The translations under genes were made by a program, and so were the position numbers. A stretch of DNA of 64,000 bases from contig CALUVV010000003.1 in assembly GCA_944324305.1 (NCBI GenBank), positions 1-64,000 of the forward strand, given 5' to 3'. Each line of letters opens with the position of its first letter. Within the stretch, counting starts at the first letter, position 1. Shown one piece after another: positions 54,278-62,865 of this stretch. Under the pieces are notes generated by a model, which was not told the DNA's origin, did not search any database, and saw only the letters and a list, made by a program, of their open reading frames with translations. This DNA comes from Candidatus Gastranaerophilales bacterium. Its GTDB lineage: Bacteria > Cyanobacteriota > Vampirovibrionia > Gastranaerophilales > Gastranaerophilaceae.

Positions 54278-55197
54278 ATATGTGTAATCCCGCCGAAATC
54301 AATAAGTTTTAAAAGCGGATTGCCATTTTTGTCAGTTGTGATTATGTAGTTGTCAGGATTACATTGAAGGTCGTAATCTTTCAGTCCGTATTTTTCAAAC
54401 ATATTTGAAAAATAATTGTATATAATTCTGTCTTCGGGATAAGAATAAAACTTATCTTCATATTCATATCCCGTTTTGACTTTATATTTTTTGATTTCTT
54501 CGTAAGTAAAGCCGTACTTTTTATATAAGTCATTTACAAGAGATTTTTCACTGTCGTAATATTCTTTTATCTCAATAGGTGACTTATATTCTTTCAGCGG
54601 TTTCACATATTCGCTGACCATATATCCGTTTTTGGTATCGCCCCAGTGAGTATGCATAATATGCCTGTCTTTAATCCTGTTGTTTATATTAAGTGCACGT
54701 GCAAGTTCTACGAATTTTCCGTTGCTCTCTGTATGCATCTTATATAATCTCGGACTTTTATGGCTTAAATCTTTAAATTCTTTAATGAAGAAACTGTCAA
54801 TGTTATTGCCTGCTAAAATGTATCCGTTTGCAGTATATACAGAACCTGATGTATCGATTTTTACAATATTATAACTCTGGTCCGGAGCCAGTATTTTATG
54901 TTTGCGTAATACTGTATTAATATTTTCCGCTGCATTTTCGATATTTGTTTTTGCAAGTTCTATGGTTTTTGCAAATTGGCTGTAAATTTCTTTTATTACT
55001 TCGTGTTTTTTAGTTCTGTCGATTTTTCTAATCCAGTTTATAGGGAGCTGCCCTGCAATACCTTTCTTTTGAGGATGTTTATTGAATATTTCTGCAACGT
55101 CGGCTTCACAATGATAGTAGCTGCGTGATAATTTCCTTGTAATGCCGCTTGTGAATGCCGGTTTATAGTTTCTGTTTTCAGTTGAAATGTTTAGCAT
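54274..55197 (-). CDS. Kinase-fold hypothetical protein
   Basis: About 307 residues from ATG 55197 (MLNISTENRNYKPAFTSG). The C-terminal half has protein/aminoglycoside-kinase features: a glycine loop with a following Lys (DTSGSVYTANGYIL then FFIKEF), a hinge-like YVKPL, a catalytic-loop-like DLQCNPDN and the metal-binding IDFGG near the end. It ends straight after DFG, so the lobe is unusually short, and the sequence between the loops is novel. A longer start at 55335 would add a low-complexity AT-rich stretch with a palindrome, so it is rejected. Possibly a secreted or host-directed protein; not shown. Confidence 0.65.
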   Translation of the reverse strand: MLNISTENRNYKPAFTSGITRKLSRSYYHCEADVAEIFNKHPQKKGIAGQLPINWIRKIDRTKKHEVIKEIYSQFAKTIELAKTNIENAAENINTVLRKHKILAPDQSYNIVKIDTSGSVYTANGYILAGNNIDSFFIKEFKDLSHKSPRLYKMHTESNGKFVELARALNINNRIKDRHIMHTHWGDTKNGYMVSEYVKPLKEYKSPIEIKEYYDSEKSLVNDLYKKYGFTYEEIKKYKVKTGYEYEDKFYSYPEDRIIYNYFSNMFEKYGLKDYDLQCNPDNYIITTDKNGNPLLKLIDFGGITHI

Positions 55198-55245
55198 ATT
55201 GCTTATAAAAACACGTGATAATTTTTTTTGCTTATAAATAATAAG

Positions 55246-55269
55246 GCGGAAATAAATATTTATTTCCGC
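55246..55269. repeat. 24-bp perfect palindrome
   Basis: GCGGAAATAAAT followed without a spacer by its reverse complement ATTTATTTCCGC. It lies about 50 bases before the kinase-fold gene. It may be a terminator stem (the minus strand has CTTATTATTT after it) or an operator. Confidence 0.6.
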
Positions 55270-55365
55270 AAAAAAGGTTTCATAGTATAGTTTTTTTTTA
55301 TTCCCAAGATTTTTCACTATTACAATACACAGCAAAAAAATAATTTGCTGTTTTAAAGTGTAAAA

Positions 55366-55379
55366 TTTACAATTGTAAA
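55366..55379. promoter_or_regulatory. 14-bp palindrome TTTACAATTGTAAA at the tsaD 3' end
   Basis: A perfect palindrome between tsaD and the kinase-fold gene, like an operator for a dimeric regulator. Function not known. Confidence 0.3.
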
Positions 55380-55383
55380 CATT

Positions 55384-56439
55384 TTAGTTTACTCTTGAGA
55401 AAACTTCAGTATTAACATCGTCGAAAGTGTTTGTATTAAAGTATGCACAGGATGCAACCATAGCCGCATTATCGGTGCAGTACTTCATCGGCGGTGCAAA
55501 AACTTTATAACCTTTATTTTCCAGATTAAATATTTTCTTTCTGATTTCTGAATTAGCCGCAACTCCGCCCGCTATTACAACCTGATTATAGCCGCTTTCT
55601 TCCAATGCTTTTTTCAGTTTATGCAGAAGTGTTGATGACACTGTTTCCTGAAAACTCGCGCAAATATCTTTTTCGGGGAGTTCTTGACCGTCAAAAGATT
55701 TTACAAGCCGTAAAACTGCTGTTTTTAAACCGCTGAAACTGAAATTAAATCCGTCAACTCTGGCTTCAGGCAGTTTGAAAGCGTAAGGATTTCCTTCCTG
55801 AGCCAGTTTATCCAATCTCGGGCCGCCGGGGTAGGGAAGCCCTATAAGCCTTGCAACTTTATCATAAGCTTCTCCGACTGCATCATCAACTGTTTCCCCG
55901 AGAATTGACTGTTCGGAATAAGATTTTACGTCAATAATTTGTGTGTGTCCTCCGCTTACCAGAAGTGCCATAAACGGCGGTTTTAATTCCGTATCAAGAT
56001 AATTCCCGCATAAATGTGCGTTTAAGTGATTAACCCCGATGAATGGTTTATCATAGGTTAACGCAAGTGTTTTTGCCGCATTTAAACCTACAAGCAGACA
56101 GCCGACAAGCCCTGGGCCTACGGTCCCCGCAAAAGCCGTTATATCTTCGGGATTAATCCCTGCATTTTCCTTCGCCTGCTTAAATGCTTCGTCTATTACA
56201 ATATTTATGGAATCAAGATGTTCTCTGGCTGCAATTTCAGGTATTACGCCTCCGAATTGTGCGTGCGTTTTAATCTGTGAAGCTACAACGTTTGCTATAA
56301 CTTCCCTGCCGTTTTTTACAATTGCACAGGCTGTTTCGTCACAGCTCGATTCAATTGCCATTATATAATTGTCGTATCCGCTGTCGGGTCCTATTGTTAC
56401 AGGTGTCTTAGAGAACAATTTATTTTTTATATTTTTCAT
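55384..56439 (-). CDS. tsaD: tRNA threonylcarbamoyladenosine (t6A37) transferase subunit
   Basis: Transfers the threonylcarbamoyl group to A37 of ANN-reading tRNAs together with TsaB and TsaE. The metal-binding PEIAAREH (about 83-90) and GVNHLNAHL, the nucleotide motifs VSGGHTQI and IAGGVAANS, and AIESSCDETACA at the start are conserved. ATG 56439 (MKNIKNKLF) gives about 350 residues; TATAAT ends six bases before it, while a longer start would run into the obgE 5' region. Divergent from obgE. Confidence 0.95.
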   Translation of the reverse strand: MKNIKNKLFSKTPVTIGPDSGYDNYIMAIESSCDETACAIVKNGREVIANVVASQIKTHAQFGGVIPEIAAREHLDSINIVIDEAFKQAKENAGINPEDITAFAGTVGPGLVGCLLVGLNAAKTLALTYDKPFIGVNHLNAHLCGNYLDTELKPPFMALLVSGGHTQIIDVKSYSEQSILGETVDDAVGEAYDKVARLIGLPYPGGPRLDKLAQEGNPYAFKLPEARVDGFNFSFSGLKTAVLRLVKSFDGQELPEKDICASFQETVSSTLLHKLKKALEESGYNQVVIAGGVAANSEIRKKIFNLENKGYKVFAPPMKYCTDNAAMVASCAYFNTNTFDDVNTEVFSRVN

Positions 56440-56470
56440 AGTAATATTATAATACAAAAAGGAAATAAAG

Positions 56471-57754
56471 ATGAAATTTATTGATAAATCAAAGATAAGA
56501 GTAGTATCAGGACGCGGCGGCAACGGAATGGTTGCGTGGCGCAGAGAAAAATATGTTGATAAAGGCGGTCCCGCAGGCGGAGACGGCGGCAGAGGCGGTG
56601 ACGTTTATCTTGTTGCCGATGAAAATATGTCTACACTGATGGATTTCAAGCATAAGTCCGTTTTTAAAGCGGAAGCAGGCGAAAACGGCGGAATTAAGAA
56701 TATGCACGGCCGCTGTGCGAGAGACTTATTTATAAAAGTTCCTGTAGGAACGGTTGTTAAAGATATTAAAACAGGTAATATTATTGCGGATTTAACCGAA
56801 CATGAACAAAAAGTTCTTGTTGCAAAAGGCGGTAGAGGCGGCAGAGGGAATGCACGTTTTGCAACAGCTCAAAAAAGAGCTCCGCAATTTTGCGAACCCG
56901 GGGAACCGTCTATTGAAAGAGAATTGTTTCTTGAATTAAAACTTATCGCGGATGTAGGTTTGCTCGGAATGCCAAATGCGGGAAAATCAACTCTTATAAG
57001 CAGAATAAGTTCCGCTAAACCTAAGATTGCGGATTATCCTTTTACGACTTTAATTCCGAATTTGGGGGTCGTAAGAAAACGTTCGGGCGACGGTTATGTC
57101 GTAGCCGATATCCCCGGACTTATTGAAGGAGCTTCGGAAGGTGTCGGGCTCGGTCATGACTTTTTGCGCCATGTGGAAAGATGCCGTTTTCTTGTGCATT
57201 TGATTGATGCAACAGAAGAAAACCCGTTAGATAATTATAAAAAAATTAATCTTGAATTGGAAAAACATTCACAGCATCTTGCAGAGCTTTATCAGATTAT
57301 TGCGTTAAATAAGATTGATGCTATTGATGAAGAAAAGAAAAAACAACTTTTGGAACAATTTAAAGAAGTATCGTCGGACGTCTTTGAGATTTCGGCCGTA
57401 ACAGGTGAAAATCTCGATAAATTACTTGATTTTATGGGGGAAAAGGTCGATGAAATTCCCAAACCCGAAACAGAAATTGTTGTAGAAGAAGACTTAGGTG
57501 CATACAATAATGATGACAGTTCTTTCGAAATATTTAAAGTCGCAAAAGACACATTTATTATTGAAGGCGGTAAAATAGAAAGAATTGCGGGTGTTACCGA
57601 TGAAAGAAATTCTGAACAGGTAATTCGCTTCCAGAATATTATGAAAGGTATGGGAGTATTTGACGAACTTGCCAAAAAAGGAATTAAAGACGGTGATACG
57701 GTCATCATCGGACATCTTGAATTTGTATTTTATTCAGATGAAATTTTCGGGTAG
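56471..57754 (+). CDS. obgE: Obg family GTPase
   Basis: Ribosome-associated GTPase for 50S assembly and stress. The glycine-rich Obg fold (residues 1-158: VSGRGGNGMVAWRREKYV, GGPAGGDGGRGGDVYLVAD), the G domain (GMPNAGKSTLI, DIPGLIEGASEGVGLG, NKID) and a C-terminal OCT domain (about 345-427) are present. Length 427 is normal. AAAGGA is eight bases before the ATG. Confidence 0.97.
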   Translation: MKFIDKSKIRVVSGRGGNGMVAWRREKYVDKGGPAGGDGGRGGDVYLVADENMSTLMDFKHKSVFKAEAGENGGIKNMHGRCARDLFIKVPVGTVVKDIKTGNIIADLTEHEQKVLVAKGGRGGRGNARFATAQKRAPQFCEPGEPSIERELFLELKLIADVGLLGMPNAGKSTLISRISSAKPKIADYPFTTLIPNLGVVRKRSGDGYVVADIPGLIEGASEGVGLGHDFLRHVERCRFLVHLIDATEENPLDNYKKINLELEKHSQHLAELYQIIALNKIDAIDEEKKKQLLEQFKEVSSDVFEISAVTGENLDKLLDFMGEKVDEIPKPETEIVVEEDLGAYNNDDSSFEIFKVAKDTFIIEGGKIERIAGVTDERNSEQVIRFQNIMKGMGVFDELAKKGIKDGDTVIIGHLEFVFYSDEIFG

Positions 57755-57786
57755 CAAAAAAAGTTTTGTTCGGTTTTTATAATAGC

Positions 57787-58695
57787 ATGCGAATTTCACC
57801 TTTACGTAATATATCATTTAAAAATAATAATGATGTTAAACCAACAGAGCCTTCGGATAATAAAAAAGGTTTAAGCAATTCTGCGAAATTAGCTTTAGGT
57901 ATCGGAGGAGGTATGGCTCTCGGAGCTGCGACATACTTTATTTTCAGAGGTAAACCTCAGGTTAAGCCTGAAATTGCTAAACCGATTGATAAAATTCCTG
58001 AACAGATTAATCAGACACTGTCAAAATTCAAGTCTGATATTGAAAATTTAAGTTCAAAAACGGTTGTAAAGCTTAAAAACGGCGGAACAAAAGTTCAATA
58101 TTCAACCCCGCTGAAGGAAGATGCGGATACTTTACGTGATATTTTAATTTTTGATAAATCAGGAAATTTAGAAAAAAGAATTGTTTCTAAATTTGATGCG
58201 GAAACGAAAGAAACCGTTCACAGAATATTCAAAGGTGATGCCTCACAGATTATTGATAAACCTGACGAGATAGACAGAGAATTTCTTGTTAAAGAAATTA
58301 CAATTGGAAACTTTAAGCCTTTCTTGGCAGACAGACTTGAACGCAATACCGTAATAAAACATGCGGATAATACAGTTACTAAGTATCAGGATTTCTATCG
58401 TAAAAGTAAACTTTATGAAAGATATGTTTATAATAATTATGACGGAGAGTTGAGAGATACTGATAAAGTTGTTCGTTATAATTTTGCTTATGATAATGGG
58501 AATTTGACATCTGTTGCAAGACAGGATATTTATAAAGACGGACATCAGCACGGTGTATATTCCGACAAAGGTTTTGATCCTTTTCCGATTTATATAAAGA
58601 AAAACGGAGAGAAAGATTTTCAGGTGTTAAAAGATATTTATACTTTTGAACCTTTATGCCGATTTGATAGTAAATTTAACCCTGATAATTTATAA
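57787..58695 (+). CDS. Hypothetical protein with one membrane helix
   Basis: About 302 residues that I do not recognise. The start MRISPLRNISFKNNN is followed by one glycine-rich helix (LALGIGGGMALGAATYFIF, about 35-53), a helical segment and a C-terminal beta-rich part with tandem Y/F-rich strands (IVSKFDAETKETVHRIF, VIKHADNTVTKYQDFYR, NYDGELRDTDKVVRYNFAYDNGN) reminiscent of YD-type repeats. A TTG 21 bases upstream is a weaker start. It follows obgE by 32 bases. Confidence 0.65.
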   Translation: MRISPLRNISFKNNNDVKPTEPSDNKKGLSNSAKLALGIGGGMALGAATYFIFRGKPQVKPEIAKPIDKIPEQINQTLSKFKSDIENLSSKTVVKLKNGGTKVQYSTPLKEDADTLRDILIFDKSGNLEKRIVSKFDAETKETVHRIFKGDASQIIDKPDEIDREFLVKEITIGNFKPFLADRLERNTVIKHADNTVTKYQDFYRKSKLYERYVYNNYDGELRDTDKVVRYNFAYDNGNLTSVARQDIYKDGHQHGVYSDKGFDPFPIYIKKNGEKDFQVLKDIYTFEPLCRFDSKFNPDNL

Positions 58696-58752
58696 TATAT
58701 GCTTGCTTTTTACTTCCCGCTAATGTAAAATACGGTTTATAGGGGAGACATT

Positions 58753-60060
58753 ATGAAGTGTTATAAAGCAAAATGGATATTAACATCTGCGGATAAAGTT
58801 CTTGAAGATATGGCCATAGTTGTTGATGAAGGCAAAATCATCGACATAATTCCTAATGCCGATGTCAATTTTGATGAGAAAAATATAAAGGATTTAGGTA
58901 ATGCCGTTATTACTCCAGGCTTTATAGATTTGCTTACACAGTTTCAATATACTGATGTCGGGGTCGCAAAACCTCAGAGCTTAAAAAATAAGATTAAAAA
59001 GCTTTTTAAACTTTTCTCTTTAAAATACAACTTTGCAGGTGTAAGCAAGGACAGCTATTCAAGGAAATGGGCGGAAATCTTAACAGATTATTTTACATTG
59101 GACAGAGTTGAAAAAATTGCATCTTTTAAGCACGGTGTTACCGAAGCTATAAAATCAGGAACAACATGTATTGCGCAGGTTTCCAAAGAATTTAAATATT
59201 TTGAAATTATTAATAAACTGCCTGTAAAGAATTATCTTTTCTTTGAGGTTTTTGCAGATACCAAAAATAAAAGTAAAAAGAATTTTAAGACTGTCCGCGC
59301 CGTTGTGGAAGAACTTATATTCCATAAGGGGGAAAATACGCATATCGGAATTATGCTTAATTCTATGTCAGGTGTGCATAAAAAATTATGGGCTTTGTTT
59401 TCCAAATATTGCCGTAAGCATAATATGCTTATGATGACAAGATTTGCTGAATCGCAGGATGAAATTGACTGGCTTGAACACGGGTTTTCCGATATTGATA
59501 TACTGCATAAATTTATGGGAATGAGAAAAATCAGCCCTTATGATAAAGAGCTTACACCGGTTAAATATTTGGAAAATCTAAAAGTTCTTACCAAAAAAGT
59601 ACTTGCGGCAAATGCAAATTATGATTTTGATGAGCTTGATAAACTTTCCGAAACAGGTGTGAAATATATTTACCAGCCTTTATACAGTGAAGAAATCTGT
59701 AATAAAAAGCTTGATTTTGAAACGGTATTAAAGCATTTTGAAGGTAATTTCGGTTTTTCAACTCAAAGTTTTGCTAAAGAAAAGAGTTTTAGTCTGCTTG
59801 CACTGGCACGAAACGCAAATTCTCAAAAACTTATAAGTACGGTTGATTTAATCAAATATCTTACTATATATCCTGCTAAGATTTTGCGTTTGGATAATTC
59901 AACGGGTTCTATTGAAATCGGTAAGGATGCTGATTTTAACGTATTTAAACTTTTTGACGGCGAAGACTATAATGCGATACTAAAACAGGATTTTCCTTTT
60001 GCGGTTTATTCAAAGGGCAGAAAACTTGTTAAAGACGGCGAATTGAGGTTCAGCTTATGA
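58753..60060 (+). CDS. Amidohydrolase-like protein lacking metal ligands
   Basis: A 435-residue protein with the overall plan of the chlorohydrolase/S-adenosylhomocysteine deaminase branch: a small N-terminal beta domain (KAKWILTSADKVLEDMAIVVDEGKIIDI), a TIM-barrel and a C-terminal strand (IYPAKILRLDNSTGSIEIGKDADFNVFKL). The metal-binding positions are changed: GFIDLLTQFQY where GFIxxHxH is usual, MMTRFAES for HLAE, ANANYDFDE for HxxxxDxxE, and STQSFAKE for TDS. It is probably a pseudoenzyme with a binding or structural role. Its stop overlaps the next gene. AGGGGAG precedes the ATG. Confidence 0.8.
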   Translation: MKCYKAKWILTSADKVLEDMAIVVDEGKIIDIIPNADVNFDEKNIKDLGNAVITPGFIDLLTQFQYTDVGVAKPQSLKNKIKKLFKLFSLKYNFAGVSKDSYSRKWAEILTDYFTLDRVEKIASFKHGVTEAIKSGTTCIAQVSKEFKYFEIINKLPVKNYLFFEVFADTKNKSKKNFKTVRAVVEELIFHKGENTHIGIMLNSMSGVHKKLWALFSKYCRKHNMLMMTRFAESQDEIDWLEHGFSDIDILHKFMGMRKISPYDKELTPVKYLENLKVLTKKVLAANANYDFDELDKLSETGVKYIYQPLYSEEICNKKLDFETVLKHFEGNFGFSTQSFAKEKSFSLLALARNANSQKLISTVDLIKYLTIYPAKILRLDNSTGSIEIGKDADFNVFKLFDGEDYNAILKQDFPFAVYSKGRKLVKDGELRFSL

Positions 60061-60473
60061 CAGTTATAAATGAAAAATTTACCGTTAATACTCAAGGCTT
60101 TACCGATATAATTGACATAACACAGAAAGTAAAACATGCGGTTTACAGCCATTCGCTGCAATCTGCTGTTGTGCATGTATATGTTGCAGGCAGTACTGTT
60201 TCGATTACAAATATTGAATTTGAACCGGGGCTTCTTGTGGACTTGCCCGAAGCGTTAGATAAGTTTGCACCTTCGGATGGTGATTATCATCATGATGAAA
60301 CCTGGCATGACGGTAACGGATATGCCCATGTAAGAGCTTCAATTATCGGAAACAGTACCATGGTGCCTTTAATTGACGGAGCATTGCAGCTCGGACAATG
60401 GCAGCAAATAGTATTAATTGATTTTGATAATAAAGCAAGGACAAGAACTGTTTATATTCAAATAGTATATTAG
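60057..60473 (+). CDS. YjbQ/UPF0047 family protein
   Basis: A 138-residue YjbQ-family protein (sometimes named secondary thiamine-phosphate synthase). The family core is complete: GSTVSITNIEFEPGLLVDL, the His-rich DGDYHHDETWHDGNGYAHVRAS and LGQWQQIVLIDFD. It overlaps the amidohydrolase-like gene by four bases, so they are co-translated. The physiological role is unsettled. Confidence 0.92.
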   Translation: MTVINEKFTVNTQGFTDIIDITQKVKHAVYSHSLQSAVVHVYVAGSTVSITNIEFEPGLLVDLPEALDKFAPSDGDYHHDETWHDGNGYAHVRASIIGNSTMVPLIDGALQLGQWQQIVLIDFDNKARTRTVYIQIVY

Positions 60474-60493
60474 TTTAAATGAAAGGAGCGATT

Positions 60494-61251
60494 ATGAAAA
60501 AAGTATTGAATTCCGGAATCCGGGGGGGGGGCATTCTGTAAGCCTTAGTCAGCCGGGAGCTGATGCGTCTAAGCGTCAAAATGGCTTTACTCTTGCCGAA
60601 GTATTAATTACGCTTGGCATTATAGGAATTATCTCTGCATTGACTATTCCTAATATTATTGCAAATTTTAGAGCTCAGCAGTTAAGGACTGCTTTTTTGA
60701 AGGGCTATTCCGTTATTACTCAGGCTTTTGAAATGTATCATAAAGATACGGATTGTTCGAGTACTGACTGTATTGCATCCGGTTTATTTTATCAGGAAAT
60801 CAAACCGTATTTTAAAATTTTAAAGTTATGTGAACACACTAAAGATTTGAAATCAGATGACTGTATGCCAAAAAGTACAACTGATATGAAATATCAAAAT
60901 TTTAATAAGACTTCTCGCGGTATTCAATCTTCAATGTTTGATGACGGACAATTTATCACAACTGACGGTATGCTGATAACTTTTGAGCAGCAGGCTTCCG
61001 GACGTAAATCTATTTTTATAGGTTTGGATGTGAACGGGAGAAGAAAGGCTCCTAATGTTTTAGGACAGGATTTTTTTCTTTTTCAGCTCGTAAATAAATC
61101 AGGCAGGGGATTTATATTACCTGTCGGAGCTGACGGAACTGATTATTCAACGAAAACATTTTGCTCTTTGACTTCAACATCAAGGGAAAACGGTTATGGC
61201 TGTGCTGCCAAAGCTCTTTATGAGCCTGATTTCTTTAAAAATCTTAAATGA
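60494..61251 (+). CDS. Type IV pseudopilin G, switched out of frame by a G10 tract
   Basis: Pseudopilin; ATG 60494 (GAAAGGAG upstream) reads MKKVLNSGIRGGGIL and stops at TAA after the G10 run (60522-60531). With 8 or 11 G it continues RGGHSVSLSQPGADASKRQNG to FTLAEVLITLGIIG, giving 251 residues. Signature DVNGRRKAPNVLGQDFF. Unlike A to F it shows no clear promoter of its own and lies 20 bases after the YjbQ gene, so it may be part of that operon. A terminator was not found before gpmI. Confidence 0.8.
60522..60531 (+). repeat. G10 homopolymer in pilin G leader
   Basis: AATCC-G10-CATTCTGTAAGCC. Preceded by CC rather than C; otherwise as in the other tracts. TAA ends the present frame. Confidence 0.95.
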
Positions 61252-61327
61252 AATATGCTCTTGTATTTAGTTTATGTTCCTGATAAAATTTTTTTAAATG
61301 TGGAAATATAAATAGAGGACTATAATT

Positions 61328-62854
61328 ATGACACAGAGAGTATTATTATGTATTATGGACGGTTGGGGAATAAGCAAAAATCACCCCGAATATGATGCAA
61401 CAAAACTTGCACATCCTGTTCATGTTGATAAATTGGAAAAGGAATATCCGACAATTTCAATTCACGCTGACGGTGAATATGTCGGTTTGCCTGAAGGACA
61501 AATGGGCAACAGCGAAGTCGGACACTTAAATTTAGGTGCAGGACGTGTTGTTTATCAGGATTTGTCAAGAATTAACAGAGCTATTAAAGACGGCTCTTTC
61601 TTTAAAAATGAACGTTTCTTAAAGGCTGTTAATCACGCAAAAGAGAATAATTCCGCTTTACATATTTTCGGACTTGTCTCGACAGGCGGTGTTCATTCTT
61701 CTTTAGCCCACCTTTTAGCTTTGATTAAAATGGCTGCAGATAACGGGCTTACAAAAGTATATGTTCATGCGTTTTTAGACGGACGCGACACGCCGCCGCA
61801 AAGTGCTTGCAATTATATCCAACCGGTGGAAGACGAGTTGAAAAAATATAATCTTCCTCCTGTAGCAACAATAATCGGCCGTTACTATATTATGGACCGC
61901 GACAACAGATGGGACAGAGTTGAAAAAGGTTATAATGCACTTCTTTTCGGAGAAGGCGAGCACGCTGCTTCGGCTTGCGAAGGTGTTAAGGCTTCTTATG
62001 AAAGAGGAGATAACGATGAATTTGTTCTCCCGACTGTTATAGGCGGAGAAGAATCAAGAATTCATGATAACGATGCGGTTATTTTCTTTAACTACAGACC
62101 GGACAGAGCAAGAGAAATTTCTAAAGCTTTAAATTTTGCCGACTTTGACGGCTTTGAAAGAAAGAAAGTTCTTAAAAACCTTTGTTATATAACTATGACA
62201 AGCTACAATGAAGATTTTACATTCCCTGTAGCATTCCCGAAAGAGCACCTTGTAAATATTCTGGGTGATGTTCTTGAAGCTAACGGCGTAAAACAGTTCA
62301 GAACAGCAGAGACAGAAAAATATGCACACGTCACATTTTTCTTTAACGGCGGCATTGACGAACCTCAGCCTCACGAAACAAGAGTACTTGTTCCGTCACC
62401 TAAGGTTCCGACATACGATATGCAGCCTGAAATGAGTGCTCCTGAAGTTTGCGAAAATGTATTGAAAGCTATTGAAAATCCCGAATACGGATTTATTCTC
62501 GTAAACTTTGCCAACCCTGATATGGTCGGTCATACAGGTGTTGTTGAAGCGGCAACTAAAGCTTGCCATGTTGTAGATGAGTGTGTGGGCAAAATTGCCG
62601 AAGCTTGTAAAAAACATGGAGTTATCATGCTTCTTACTGCTGACCACGGCAACTCTGAAGTTATGGTTAACCCTGAAACTGGTAAACCGCAGACAGCACA
62701 TACAACGAACAAAGTTCCTTTTGTTCTTATCAACGCACCAAAAGATTTGCAGTTAAAAGAAGACGGAGCTTTATGCAACATTGCTCCTACCGTGCTTCAG
62801 TTAATGGGTATTGCTAAACCCGCCGAGATGGATTGCGGGTCTTTAATTAAATAA
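61328..62854 (+). CDS. gpmI: Cofactor-independent phosphoglycerate mutase
   Basis: Interconverts 3- and 2-phosphoglycerate in glycolysis. 508 residues, standard. CIMDGWGISKN holds the first metal Asp, GQMGNSEVGHLNLGAG the phosphoserine nucleophile (about residue 62), and LTADHGNSEVM and TTNKVPFVL the C-terminal metal site. AGAGGAC precedes the ATG by eight bases. Confidence 0.97.
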   Translation: MTQRVLLCIMDGWGISKNHPEYDATKLAHPVHVDKLEKEYPTISIHADGEYVGLPEGQMGNSEVGHLNLGAGRVVYQDLSRINRAIKDGSFFKNERFLKAVNHAKENNSALHIFGLVSTGGVHSSLAHLLALIKMAADNGLTKVYVHAFLDGRDTPPQSACNYIQPVEDELKKYNLPPVATIIGRYYIMDRDNRWDRVEKGYNALLFGEGEHAASACEGVKASYERGDNDEFVLPTVIGGEESRIHDNDAVIFFNYRPDRAREISKALNFADFDGFERKKVLKNLCYITMTSYNEDFTFPVAFPKEHLVNILGDVLEANGVKQFRTAETEKYAHVTFFFNGGIDEPQPHETRVLVPSPKVPTYDMQPEMSAPEVCENVLKAIENPEYGFILVNFANPDMVGHTGVVEAATKACHVVDECVGKIAEACKKHGVIMLLTADHGNSEVMVNPETGKPQTAHTTNKVPFVLINAPKDLQLKEDGALCNIAPTVLQLMGIAKPAEMDCGSLIK

Positions 62855-62865
62855 AAATGACTTAT

